A stretch of DNA of 64,000 bases from Dehalobacter sp. CP (GCA_009910795.1 VMEE01000083.1:1-64000), one strand, 5' to 3'. Positions 53,232 through 61,397 are shown, counted from the stretch's first letter. Numbers and translations: made by a program. Notes: generated by a model not told the origin, from the sequence alone.

Positions 53232-53527
53232 GTGCGCCAAGCAAAGCTTGGTACTTCTTGCAAGGTGAGAGTCCTTGCTGGGCAAGGTCTAGCCAACCAC
53301 CCATATCGCGTGTTGTGCCAAAACTGGCAGCAACAGCAAGGTGAAGCGTACACAGAGAACCATATAGGCTACAGGGAGAACCGTAACTCCTGAAGTGTCA
53401 GAAGCAACTTAGATTTGAGTTTTGAGCTGGATTACGGAAGCGAATACTCTTGAAGAGCCCGGTGCGATAATTCCGCACGCCGGGATTCTGTGCGGGGGTG
53501 TCGGGTAACCGGCATCTCTACCGTGAC
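53232..53527 (+). mobile_element. Compact ORF-less group II intron with intact domain V
   Basis: The 5' end GTGCGCC, followed by GCAAGGTGAGAGTCCTTGC (domain I), and a perfect domain V at 53455-53488 (starts GAGCCCGGTGCG, ends CGCCGGGATTC; 34 bases, AGC triad and two-base bulge kept) are visible. A short domain VI (GTCGGGTAACCGGCAT) and a plausible 3' end CTCTACCGTGAC complete it. Only about 223 bases separate the 5' end from domain V and there is no reverse transcriptase, so much of domains I-IV and the ORF are gone. It lies just upstream of the epimerase ribosome site. If it still folds, splicing would need a protein from elsewhere; the deletions make that doubtful. Confidence 0.75.
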
Positions 53528-53551
53528 GATGACATTCCGGAGGTATGAAAT

Positions 53552-54475
53552 ATGAATGTTTTGATTATTGGTGGAACAGGTTTTTTAGGAAGGAACTTAA
53601 CCAAGGAGTTAATGTCTAGTGGTTATAAAGTATCTGTTATAACAAGAAATCGGCAATTCACAGCAGACAAAGTTGAAAATAATGTTGATCTAATAGAGTG
53701 GGATAATATTTCTCCGCTATCTTCAATTTATGATTTTAAGGAATTTGATGTAGTTATTAATTTTGCAGGAGAATCAATCGGTAACCATCGTTGGTCCAAT
53801 TTAGTTAAGCAAGAGATATTGAATAGTAGGATAAATACTACTCGTTCCATTGTTAACGCTATAAACGATGGGACTATGAATCCAAAAGTTCTAATAAACG
53901 CTTCAGCTGTAGGATACTATGGGCCTCGTCAGGATGATAAGATAGCCGAGAGTGAAGGTCCTGGACAGGATTTTCTTGCGGAAGTTTGCAAGAAATGGGA
54001 AGATGAAGCTTACAAGGTCCAAAATGAATTTACACGAGTCGTTACTATTCGTATTGGGGTAGTATTGGGTAGCCAAGGTGCTCTTACAAGAATGGTTATA
54101 CCCTTTAAATATTACATCGGTGGTCCATTAGGTAAAGGAAATCAGTGGCTTCCGTGGATTTACATTCAAGATCTAATTAGGATGTTTAGATTTATAATCG
54201 AACATGATGAGGTTACTGGTCCTGTAAATGGAACAGCACCAGAACCAGTAAGAATGAAAGGCTTTTCAAAGATTTTAGGAGAAGTCTTAAAGAGACCATC
54301 ATGGTTTCCAGTTCCCGAATTTGTATTGAAAATCGCATTAGGCCAAATGTCTGAAATGTTATTACATGGTCAAAGGGCTATTCCCCAAAAAATTAGTGAT
54401 ATTGGTTTCGAGTTTAAATTTCCTGATTTAAGGTCTGCTCTAGAGGATGCTTTGAGGAACCGGAACGTTGTCTAA
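53552..54475 (+). CDS. TIGR01777-family NAD-dependent epimerase/dehydratase
   Basis: The 307-residue extended short-chain dehydrogenase starts MNVLIIGGTGFLGRNLTKEL (nucleotide loop GGTGFLG), with VVINFAGESIGNHRWS, the NASAVGYYG catalytic Tyr region and the C-terminal DUF1731 part (KGFSKILGEVLKRPSWFPVPEFVLKIALGQMSEMLLHGQRAIPQK). Family members resemble YfcH; their substrate is unknown. The gene is clearly more AT-rich than the core genes around, suggesting transfer. The group II intron ends 10-12 bases before its ribosome site (CCGGAGG). Confidence 0.85.
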   Translation: MNVLIIGGTGFLGRNLTKELMSSGYKVSVITRNRQFTADKVENNVDLIEWDNISPLSSIYDFKEFDVVINFAGESIGNHRWSNLVKQEILNSRINTTRSIVNAINDGTMNPKVLINASAVGYYGPRQDDKIAESEGPGQDFLAEVCKKWEDEAYKVQNEFTRVVTIRIGVVLGSQGALTRMVIPFKYYIGGPLGKGNQWLPWIYIQDLIRMFRFIIEHDEVTGPVNGTAPEPVRMKGFSKILGEVLKRPSWFPVPEFVLKIALGQMSEMLLHGQRAIPQKISDIGFEFKFPDLRSALEDALRNRNVV

Positions 54476-54704
54476 CACGGCATTACCTCAACTTTGCCAA
54501 TATGCATGCGGTTGGGACGCTGCGGGAATGCCTGAACGGTATCTACAATCCTAGTATATTTGTTTTTTATCTGGGCTATATGAATGATTTTGTTAATTAC
54601 TGCACAATGAATGCTTGCCCGGCGGAAATGCAAAACGTTAGATGTAATCCCATGCGAGTTGCCTCCGCGACATCGTGTCGCTAAGAAAATCTATGGAGGA
54701 TAAA

Positions 54705-55556
54705 ATGATTTCAATCAATTTCGAGAAGTGTAAACATTGTACTGTTTGTATCAATCGTTTTAAAGGTTATTGCATCAGTAATGAGAACGGTAATCCTAAA
54801 ATTGATTATATGATATGTAACCAATGTCAAAAGTGTATTGCTATTTGTCCTCATCAGGCAATATTGATGAATGGCAAACAACCGATAAAGATTGAGAAAC
54901 CTCTTAGAATTGTTGCAGATGATTTAAAAGAATTTTTAAAACGAAGGAGATCTATAAAAAAATTTAAAGATTGCAAAATACCCAGAGAAGTTTTATTGGA
55001 AATAGCTTCTGTTGCAAAGTATGCTCCTAATCAGAATAAGAATATTGAAATAATTATTATTGATGATCTTGAATTAATTAATAAAATTGACAGATCAGCA
55101 TTGAAATTTGTTTTGCGATTATATAATATATTTTTTTCTATGAAATTCCTGACCAGCTTTATTCAATTGTTTTCAGACTCTTTGCCGACTATAAAAAAGA
55201 AAATGGAATTTGATTTACATATTAATAAACATGTTGTTAAAGAAAATACACAGGGATTGTACTTATTAATTGGGAATCCTAAGGTTCCTGTTACTGAGAG
55301 TAGTGCTCAATATCTATTATCAACGATGATCATATATGCAGAGGCCTTGGGAATCGGTAGTTGCTTAATGGATTCCCTCAAATTATCAATAAATAGAGCC
55401 CTGGCTATAAAAAATGCATTAAGAATTCCAAAAGGCAACAAAGTTCTTGGGGTACTTGCCGTAGGGTATTCAAATGAATGTATAGTTAATATTCCACAAG
55501 GATATGAGATTAATACTAGTTGGAACAGGAAAAATACCGAAACTATTGTAGAATAA
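54705..55556 (+). CDS. Ferredoxin-nitroreductase fusion protein
   Basis: The 283-residue protein has an N-terminal pair of [4Fe-4S] motifs, the first altered (CKHCTVCINRFKGYC), the second canonical (CNQCQKCIAICP). A nitroreductase fold follows, with RRSIKKFKDCKIPREVLLEIASVAKYAPNQ and the FMN-contacting YAEALGIGSCLM. Such fusions reduce nitro, quinone or enone groups using ferredoxin-level electrons. The ATG at 54705 follows ATGGAGGATAAA; a GTG at 54675 has no site. AT-rich like its upstream neighbour. The 54476-54704 spacer holds nothing I can support. Confidence 0.82.
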   Translation: MISINFEKCKHCTVCINRFKGYCISNENGNPKIDYMICNQCQKCIAICPHQAILMNGKQPIKIEKPLRIVADDLKEFLKRRRSIKKFKDCKIPREVLLEIASVAKYAPNQNKNIEIIIIDDLELINKIDRSALKFVLRLYNIFFSMKFLTSFIQLFSDSLPTIKKKMEFDLHINKHVVKENTQGLYLLIGNPKVPVTESSAQYLLSTMIIYAEALGIGSCLMDSLKLSINRALAIKNALRIPKGNKVLGVLAVGYSNECIVNIPQGYEINTSWNRKNTETIVE

Positions 55557-55698
55557 TACATAATATTTTGGTTTTTGCCCGTGCAAATTACCATCATTTA
55601 CGGAAGCTGCCAGCGCAAAACTAATATAGACATATGTGCCTTAATTATCTCAAACTAACCTTCCTCTTTCCTTTCAGAGAAACATAATAAAAATAAAA

Positions 55699-55736
55699 AA
55701 CGAGCTCCTTAATTTTTAATCAGGAACTCGTTTTCA
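55699..55736. terminator. Terminator hairpin
   Basis: AACGAG-c-TCCT (from 55699) pairs with AGGA-a-CTCGTT (to 55732), followed by TTCACT and preceded by AAAA; usable in both directions between the nitroreductase and the minus-strand small ORF. Confidence 0.7.
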
Positions 55737-55790
55737 CTCACTTAAGGTTTGGCTATATGAAATTAGCATCATTTTTCATCACGCCCCTTT

Positions 55791-55895
55791 TTAGGAGATT
55801 TTTTTGAGGACATTCTTTGACTCAGAAGCTTTTAAAGATTCAAGCCCAACTGAAGCGAGAATTTCTTCAATTATATTAATTTCTTTCTTGCTCAA
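55791..55895 (-). CDS. Small peptide gene (34 aa)
   Basis: On the minus strand AGGAGGTGTGCAT precedes a TTG at 55895 that opens 34 codons: MSKKEINIIEEILASVGLES then LKASESKNVLKKIS. The peptide is an amphipathic helix with a central IIEEILASVGLESLK. The strong ribosome site is the main evidence. I do not recognise it; a precursor peptide, small regulator or toxin-like peptide are all possible. The region right of it (55896-56165) shows no supported gene. Confidence 0.5.
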   Translation of the reverse strand: MSKKEINIIEEILASVGLESLKASESKNVLKKIS

Positions 55896-56165
55896 ATGCA
55901 CACCTCCTTTCATAAATCCTAATGATACCATAGAATATAAAATTTGACAAGGTAAATTTATTTACCAGACCTTTATTTGCCAGAGAAGTTAAATGAGCGT
56001 TAAATGAAATTGATCGCAAGGGCCGCGCCGTCCTGGAGCAAAAAAAGTGACCTCCAGCTCCCCAATTTTGGAAGGCGATTTTGATAGGTTTATACTCAAG
56101 CCTTCACCATCTGAAGCCCGTCTACGTATGCTGTAATTAAAGCTACCAAAAAGGCGGGAATCAAA

Positions 56166-56954
56166 ATGAATGAACCAATCACTGAACGTACGCCACTTGT
56201 CATCGCGGCTGAGATTAATAGGATCAAACAACAGACTAGTAAAATCATGCTTACCAATGCCATTGAAGTCGGCAGGCGCCTGAAGGAGGCCAAAGCCCTG
56301 CTTCCGCATGGAGAATGGGGAACATGGCTGGTCGAATCGGTGAGCTATTCCCAGCGCACAGCCAACAGACTAATGCAGCTCTTTGAAGAATATGGAGATA
56401 AACTGTTCGCTTCCGCCGATGACGGGGGGAACTTAAATTCGTCAGCGCTGACGAATTTAACCTACTATCAGGCCCTCCTTCTTCTGGGGATTCCGGAAGA
56501 CGAGCGGGAGAAATTTATCCTGCAGCATGATGTTAAAGATATGACCACCCGGGAGCTGGATCAGGCTCTCAAACAACGGAACCAAACCACTCCGGAGAAA
56601 GAGCAGGCTCAAGTCACGCCCATACCAAATAATCCTCAGGAAATCAAAATAGAATATATAACCGTCAAAAAAACCGACAAACCAAAAAGTGGGCCAACAA
56701 CTGCAGCCCCCTCAACCTTTACCACGAAGTATGAAGAAAAATGCGCCGCTTGCTGCAAAACTATCGCCGATACATTCTACGAACTGCTGACAGCGCTTGG
56801 CCAACTGGCCAGACTTGATCCGGCGGTGAAGGAAAAATGCAGTAAAGACGCGAGCCGGCTTGCAGAAAATATGGTCGAAAGGCTTAAAGAGTGGCCACCT
56901 GTTATCAAGACGAATATGAAGGTTGAGACGTACGCCATCCATGAAAGGTGGTAG
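56166..56954 (+). CDS. DUF3102-family protein
   Basis: The 262-residue protein opens with DUF3102: TPLVIAAEINRIKQQTSKIMLTNAIEVGRRLKEAKALLPHGEWGTWLVESVSYSQRTANRLMQLFEEYGD, followed by the HTH-like ALTNLTYYQALLLLGIPEDEREKFI (about 100-125). A Pro/Thr-rich linker and a C-terminal helical domain with AACCKTIADTFYELLTALGQL follow. DUF3102 proteins are frequent in phages, plasmids and integrative elements and may act in DNA binding or partition. No integrase is nearby, so it is probably residual cargo. Confidence 0.75.
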   Translation: MNEPITERTPLVIAAEINRIKQQTSKIMLTNAIEVGRRLKEAKALLPHGEWGTWLVESVSYSQRTANRLMQLFEEYGDKLFASADDGGNLNSSALTNLTYYQALLLLGIPEDEREKFILQHDVKDMTTRELDQALKQRNQTTPEKEQAQVTPIPNNPQEIKIEYITVKKTDKPKSGPTTAAPSTFTTKYEEKCAACCKTIADTFYELLTALGQLARLDPAVKEKCSKDASRLAENMVERLKEWPPVIKTNMKVETYAIHERW

Positions 56955-57032
56955 AATCGCCAACACCTTTATCCGGGAGTCGGCTTTGGCTTGCTTCATC
57001 ACCGGATAGGCATTACCGGACCGTAACGAAAT

Positions 57033-57072
57033 AACAGCTGGAACACCTTTGATTGTGTTCCGGCTGTTTCCA
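57033..57072. terminator. Terminator hairpin
   Basis: AACAGCTGGAACAC (57033-57046) pairs over 14 bp (one T-G) with GTGTTCCGGCTGTT (57055-57068), followed by TCC. Confidence 0.7.
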
Positions 57073-57167
57073 TATACCAATATTTATGATTATTAGTAGG
57101 AAATGATTCAGATATGTCGAAATAATAAATCGGATAAAGGGAGGTATTTATTATAGCTTATAAAAAA

Positions 57168-57653
57168 GTGAAAAAAGAATTAATTAGCTTATGTATTGGA
57201 GAAATAGTGGCTTCTCTTACATTTATACTTGCACTTATTTCGGTTAAGAATAATACAAACGTGAATATAGATGTGGTTATTATGTACCCTTTCTGTGTAT
57301 TATTATTTATTTTATTTCAAGGAAGTTATTATTGGTTTTATCGCTTGAAAATGATAACAGGCAAAAAGGTAAATAAAAACGGATTCAGAAGAACATATAG
57401 GCTTCTAAAAATTATTGATTTAATTCTTATTCTATTGTATCCAGTGATAATCATTTTGGGATTCGCTTATGACGATGTAGTATTCACAAAATTCTCAACA
57501 TTGATAGGGATATTTATTTATCTTTTTGGTATCGCAGAAATTATAAATTATTTTTATGTAAGATTGTCATATAGTAAAGCCAAAGATATAGTAGCTTTAT
57601 TAAAGTTAAAGAATTTAAAGAAATCAAGCCTTAATAGCGAATTAAATAAGTAA
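57168..57653 (+). CDS. Hypothetical membrane protein (161 aa)
   Basis: The 161-residue protein has four membrane segments (about 10-27, 36-54, 82-102, 108-132) and a basic loop and tail. I do not recognise it. It is very AT-rich. The ribosome site GGGAGG (57139-57144) is too far from the first GTG (57168), and the codons in between read ATT-ATA-GCT-TAT-AAA-AAA in frame. Translation from ATT (57150) or ATA (57153) would fit the spacing, so either a rare start is used or the ATG was lost. Confidence 0.55.
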   Translation: MKKELISLCIGEIVASLTFILALISVKNNTNVNIDVVIMYPFCVLLFILFQGSYYWFYRLKMITGKKVNKNGFRRTYRLLKIIDLILILLYPVIIILGFAYDDVVFTKFSTLIGIFIYLFGIAEIINYFYVRLSYSKAKDIVALLKLKNLKKSSLNSELNK

Positions 57654-57720
57654 AAACGTCCCCGTCTTGTATCTAATTCACTCGTAAGTAAGGATACACT
57701 ATTATTTCTATACAACACTA

Positions 57721-58008
57721 CTGAATATCGGTACTTCAGTTGAACAACAATTAAATGAAGTTGGCATAAGAACAATTAAACAATTGCTTGAAGCTGGTAG
57801 TAAGCAAGCTTGGCTGAGAATAAAAGAAATGGATGACTCTGCATGTATAAATAGGTTATATGCTTTAGAAGGAGCAATACAGGGAATTAGATGGCATGAT
57901 CTTTCAGAAGCTGTGAAAGGTGAGTTAAAGGAGTTTTATAACCTAAGGTTGACAGACAGCCTGTACAAGTGCCAAAATAGACCAGGTAAGAAAAAAGGGA
58001 ATACATAG
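57721..58008 (+). pseudogene. TfoX C-terminal domain fragment without start
   Basis: From 57721 the frame reads LNIGTSVEQQLNEVGIRTIK and continues LEAGSKQAWLRIKEMDDSACINRLYALEGAIQGIRWHDLSEAVK, the helix-hairpin-helix-like TfoX_C domain known from TfoX/Sxy DNA-transformation proteins. The frame is open only back to 57688 and has no ATG, GTG or TTG before 57784, which lies inside the domain, and no ribosome site. The N-terminal half or start is missing, so I call it a remnant. A rare start would be the alternative. A DLP-like reading past 57990 ends in a basic tail. Confidence 0.65.
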
Positions 58009-58034
58009 ATCAAAATGAAAGATAAGGAGACCGT

Positions 58035-58880
58035 ATGGCAACAATTCAATTCATCATTCAATCCATCATTCTGGGCATCGTAGAAGGGATCACGGAGTTC
58101 CTGCCGGTCTCATCGACGGGCCATTTAATTATTTTTCAAAATCTCATCGGGTTTCAGGCGACCAATCCGCATTATGTAGAGATGTATACCTATGTGATCC
58201 AGCTTGGAGCGATTTTGGCGGTCATTGTACTCTATTGGAAGAAGATCAAACAGACGCTGGTGGATTTCTTCCCGTCAAGAGTCGGCTATCAGGAATCCGG
58301 ATTAAAATTCTGGCTGATGATTGTGCTGGCGTGTATTCCAGGTGCTACGATTGGAATTTTATTTGACGATACCGCGGAAAAATACCTGTTTTCCCCGATT
58401 CCTGTGGCGATAACACTTTTCCTCGGCGCAATCTTGATGATCTACGCCGAGAATAGGCTTAGAAAAAATGCACCGGTCGGACGGGACTTGAATGTTTCCC
58501 CAAGACAGGCGGTTCTGATCGGATTATTTCAATGTTTGGCGGTTATTCCGGGGATGTCCCGTTCAGCATCGACGATTATCGGCGGGTGGGTAGCCGGGCT
58601 GCCGACGGTGGCCGCCACGGAATTTTCGTTCTTCCTGGCGATTCCGGTGATGATTGGGATGAGCCTGCTGAAGGTTGTTAAAATTGGCGGTCTGGCTATT
58701 CTCACTTCGCAGGAAATCTTGTCTTTGGCTGTCGGCTTCATTGTATCCTTCCTGGTTGCAGTCATCGTTATCCAGAAATTCATTTCGTATTTACAAAGAA
58801 AACCGATGCGGATTTTTGCGATCTACAGAATGATATTTGCCGCGTTCGTGCTGGCAGCCGGGGTAGCTGGTTTATTCTAA
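58035..58880 (+). CDS. uppP: Undecaprenyl-diphosphatase
   Basis: The 281-residue polytopic enzyme recycles undecaprenyl diphosphate to the monophosphate for cell-wall synthesis and gives bacitracin tolerance. Motif 1 is LGIVEGITEFLPVSSTGHLIIF, motif 2 is LAVIPGMSRSASTIIGGWVAGL. Eight membrane segments are visible. The start is ATG at 58035 behind AAGGAGACCGT. GC returns to the core level here, marking the right edge of the accessory stretch. Confidence 0.93.
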   Translation: MATIQFIIQSIILGIVEGITEFLPVSSTGHLIIFQNLIGFQATNPHYVEMYTYVIQLGAILAVIVLYWKKIKQTLVDFFPSRVGYQESGLKFWLMIVLACIPGATIGILFDDTAEKYLFSPIPVAITLFLGAILMIYAENRLRKNAPVGRDLNVSPRQAVLIGLFQCLAVIPGMSRSASTIIGGWVAGLPTVAATEFSFFLAIPVMIGMSLLKVVKIGGLAILTSQEILSLAVGFIVSFLVAVIVIQKFISYLQRKPMRIFAIYRMIFAAFVLAAGVAGLF

Positions 58881-58974
58881 ATCAGCTCGTTTTATCCGAA
58901 TACCAGTCCTGAAGTTTATCAGACTTTCAAACATTCAGCCAGCCTTTTGGGACATTCGTCATCGAATATTCAGG

Positions 58975-59003
58975 TTGTTTCCGGATATTTTTTGTGCTAG
59001 AAT
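58975..59003 (+). promoter_or_regulatory. Promoter of the T-box-proCBA unit
   Basis: TTGTTT (58975-58980), 17 bases, TAGAAT (58998-59003) with the extended TGC just before. Transcription would start near 59010, right before stem I of the T-box. Confidence 0.65.
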
Positions 59004-59019
59004 AAATTACAATTGGAAA

Positions 59020-59265
59020 ATTAAAACTGATGATCAACCCAGTATGTTAACGGGTCATACAGAGAGGGGAACGATGTACACGTTTGTACAAAGCTGGAAG
59101 TTCTCTTGATAGTTAACAGAAACCCAGTTGTGAAGTGAGAATGAATAATCCTACGGCTGTCTCACCGTTATCTGAGCTTGAAGCGGCGTATTCGCAATTA
59201 AGGTGGTACCGCGGAAGATATACTTCTTTCGTCCTTAGATGGACAGAGAAGTATTTATTTTTTCT
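59020..59265 (+). promoter_or_regulatory. T-box riboswitch, apparent proline specifier
   Basis: The T-box core AAGGTGGTACCGCGG is at 59200-59214. Stem I is closed by CAAC (near 59033)/GTTG and GTTAAC (59045)/GTTAAC (59112), with AGTA on the left side of the specifier loop and GAA-A-CCC-A on the right (59119-59126). The codon CCC (59123-59125), followed by A, reads proline, which fits proC-proB-proA downstream. The terminator is ATACTTCT (59220-59227)/AGAAGTAT (59247-59254) plus a T-run. Uncharged tRNA-Pro would favour the antiterminator. Confidence 0.88.
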
Positions 59266-59339
59266 GCAGCAAGTTTTTTCGCTGAACAATTAATATTTAC
59301 TCGTAGACGGATTCGTAGATTCCGCTAACACCACAAATT

Positions 59340-59392
59340 TAGTCATCGTAATGGATGGCTAGCGTCAAGAGGAGCATGGATGCGAGCGATTA
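59340..59392 (+). repeat. Folded repeat family, partial copy E
   Basis: GCGTCAAGAGGAGCATGGAT followed by GCGAGCG corresponds to the core of copy D (GCGACAAGCGGAGCAAGGAT, GCGAAGCG). The outer arms are missing. It lies between the T-box terminator and proC, so it is part of the read-through leader. Confidence 0.5.
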
Positions 59393-59480
59393 TTTAATTT
59401 ACGAATCAGTCTACAAAATGATCAAAAATAGTTTGCAAAATATGATTGCAAAAATGATGAATAAGATGGGGTGTATTAAC

Positions 59481-60281
59481 ATGCAGACAATCGGATTTAT
59501 CGGAACAGGCAATCTGGCATCTTCCGTGATCAAGGGGTTATCCCGGCAGGATACGGACTTCCGGATTATGGCCTATGACGTATTTCAGGAGAAAGCGGAA
59601 CTCCTGGCCAAAACGTATGGTGTTGCGTATGCCTCTTTCGCCGAAACCATTCAGGGATCAGATGTTATATTTCTGGCGGTAAAGCCTAAAGATATCAAAG
59701 GTCTTCTTGACCAGCTTGCTCAGTTCAATCTTACAGGAAAACTTATTATTACGGTAGTGGCAGGAATAGGGCTGTCTGTTTACGAGCAGGCGCTTCCGGG
59801 CATTGCCGTGGTAAGGGTCATGCCCAACACGTCCAGTGCGGTTCTGCAGGCTGTATCCGGGTTGGCCAGAGGACGCTGTGTCACGGACGGACAGGCAAAA
59901 ACGGCTGAGGCTATCTTTGCTGTTTTGGGAAAATTCCTGTGGATTGACGACAGTAAAATGAATGCGCTGACTGCCGTCAGCGGCAGTGGCCCGGCCTATT
60001 TCTATTTCTTAACGGAACTGATGGCGCTGGCCGGTGAAAAGCTTGGCCTGACGAGAGACGAAGCTGAATTTCTGGCCGCAGAAACCATGGTCGGTGCAGG
60101 GAAAATGCTTGCGGAGAGCGGAAAAACTTCGCTGGAATTAAGAGAAGCTGTTACATCGCCGAACGGAACGACCTACGCGGCGCTGGAGAGCTTCCGGCAA
60201 GCCGGGCTGGCAGATATCGTCTATCAGGCTATGGAGGCCTGTGCCAAACGGGCTGAAGAGATGGAAGGAGAGTATGTTTGA
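59481..60281 (+). CDS. proC: Pyrroline-5-carboxylate reductase
   Basis: The 266-residue enzyme performs the last step of proline synthesis. MQTIGFIGTGNLASSVIKGL is the nucleotide-binding start; VIFLAVKPKDIKGLL, VRVMPNTSSAVLQAVSGLARG and the C-terminal signature AETMVGAGKMLAESGKTSLELREAVTSPNGTTYAAL follow. I start at 59481; the frame is open to 59355, but that part covers repeat copy E. proB begins directly after the stop. Confidence 0.92.
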   Translation: MQTIGFIGTGNLASSVIKGLSRQDTDFRIMAYDVFQEKAELLAKTYGVAYASFAETIQGSDVIFLAVKPKDIKGLLDQLAQFNLTGKLIITVVAGIGLSVYEQALPGIAVVRVMPNTSSAVLQAVSGLARGRCVTDGQAKTAEAIFAVLGKFLWIDDSKMNALTAVSGSGPAYFYFLTELMALAGEKLGLTRDEAEFLAAETMVGAGKMLAESGKTSLELREAVTSPNGTTYAALESFRQAGLADIVYQAMEACAKRAEEMEGEYV

Positions 60282-61397
60282 ATGAATACCCTGAAAAGGG
60301 CGGTTTTAAAAATAGGCAGTAACAGCTTAAGCCTTGCGGAAGGCGGCATTGATGAAACGGTCATCGATCAACTGGCCGGGGTCATTGCTGAGCTGAGAAA
60401 GCAGGGGACAGATTGCATCCTGGTTACCTCCGGCGCTGTTGCTGCCGGGATGGCCAAGATGAAGCTGAAGGAACGTCCAAAGGATATTGTCGGCAAGCAG
60501 GCCACAGCGGCTGTCGGGCAGGGAATATTGATCGAAAGGTATTCGTACTACTTTGACAAATATGGGATGAGCTGTGCCCAGATCCTTCTTTCCCGGATCG
60601 ACTTGGTTGAAGCTGAACATTACCAGAATGCCAAGAATACCTTGGAAAAGCTGCTGAACTTCGGAGTTGTTCCGATCATCAATGAAAACGATACCGTGGT
60701 CTTCGAAGAATTATGCTTCGGGGATAATGACAGGTTATCCGCGCTGGTGGCAGGAATGGTCAATGCAGATTTGCTGGTCCTGCTGACAGATGTCGACGGT
60801 TTGTTTACAGCCAATCCAGTGTATAACCGGGAGGCTGTACTGATTCCGAAAGTAGAGAATGTGGCAGAGGCAAAAAATCTGGCCGACGGCACAGGGTCTG
60901 CGGTTGGGACCGGAGGCATGGTCACCAAATTAAAGGCTGCTGAAATGGCAACCCGGTTCGGGACGCCGACCTTTCTGATGAATGCGTCAAGAATTGCCCA
61001 GATCAAAGACATTGCCGAAGGGAACTATCCGTTAGGGACCTATTTCCCGCCGTTGAAGCATAAGCTTAATGGAAAAAAACGCTGGATGGCTTATGCAGCG
61101 TTATCGATGGGCACGGTTATCATTGACGCTGGTGCCGAAAAGGCCCTGCTTCATGACGGCAAGAGCCTGCTCGCTTCCGGAGTAACCGGGATCGAAGGAT
61201 TTTGGGAGCGCAAAGATCTGATTAAAATAGTGAATAACCGCGGAGAAGAAATTGCCCGTGGTATTACAGAATTCAGCAGTGAAGAAACTGAAAAGGTCAA
61301 AGGATTCCACTCTGAGGAGATACGCAGGCTGATCCCGGAAATTAAAGCAGAGGAACTGGTTCACAGGGATAACCTGACGATTACGCAGGAATACTGA
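60282..61397 (+). CDS. proB: Glutamate 5-kinase with PUA domain
   Basis: The 371-residue kinase starts proline synthesis. Amino acid kinase domain: VLKIGSNSLSLAEGG, VTSGAVAAGMAKM, NENDTVVFEELCFGDNDRLSALVAGMV and GTGGMVTKLKAAEMATRFG. The C-terminal PUA domain (about 270-360: KALLHDGKSLLASGVTGIEGFWERKDLIKIVNNRGEEIARGI) is often linked to feedback. The order proC-proB-proA is complete here. Confidence 0.93.
   Translation: MNTLKRAVLKIGSNSLSLAEGGIDETVIDQLAGVIAELRKQGTDCILVTSGAVAAGMAKMKLKERPKDIVGKQATAAVGQGILIERYSYYFDKYGMSCAQILLSRIDLVEAEHYQNAKNTLEKLLNFGVVPIINENDTVVFEELCFGDNDRLSALVAGMVNADLLVLLTDVDGLFTANPVYNREAVLIPKVENVAEAKNLADGTGSAVGTGGMVTKLKAAEMATRFGTPTFLMNASRIAQIKDIAEGNYPLGTYFPPLKHKLNGKKRWMAYAALSMGTVIIDAGAEKALLHDGKSLLASGVTGIEGFWERKDLIKIVNNRGEEIARGITEFSSEETEKVKGFHSEEIRRLIPEIKAEELVHRDNLTITQEY

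Noticed and set aside
54465..54650. attC-like boundaries (GTCTAAC at the epimerase stop, GTTAGAT near 54640), suggesting an integron cassette
   Set aside because: The spacing is too long and the internal sequence does not fold into the imperfect palindrome with paired inner boxes that attC sites have. No integrase is present.
54502..54684. A 60-codon plus-strand frame between the epimerase and nitroreductase genes
   Set aside because: No ribosome site, no recognisable protein pattern, several cysteines scattered without order, and it overlaps the start region of the next gene. Most likely a chance frame.
55989..56309. A 106-codon minus-strand frame opposite the DUF3102 gene start
   Set aside because: It overlaps the DUF3102 coding start on the other strand, has no ribosome site, and its readable tail cannot be assigned to any family.
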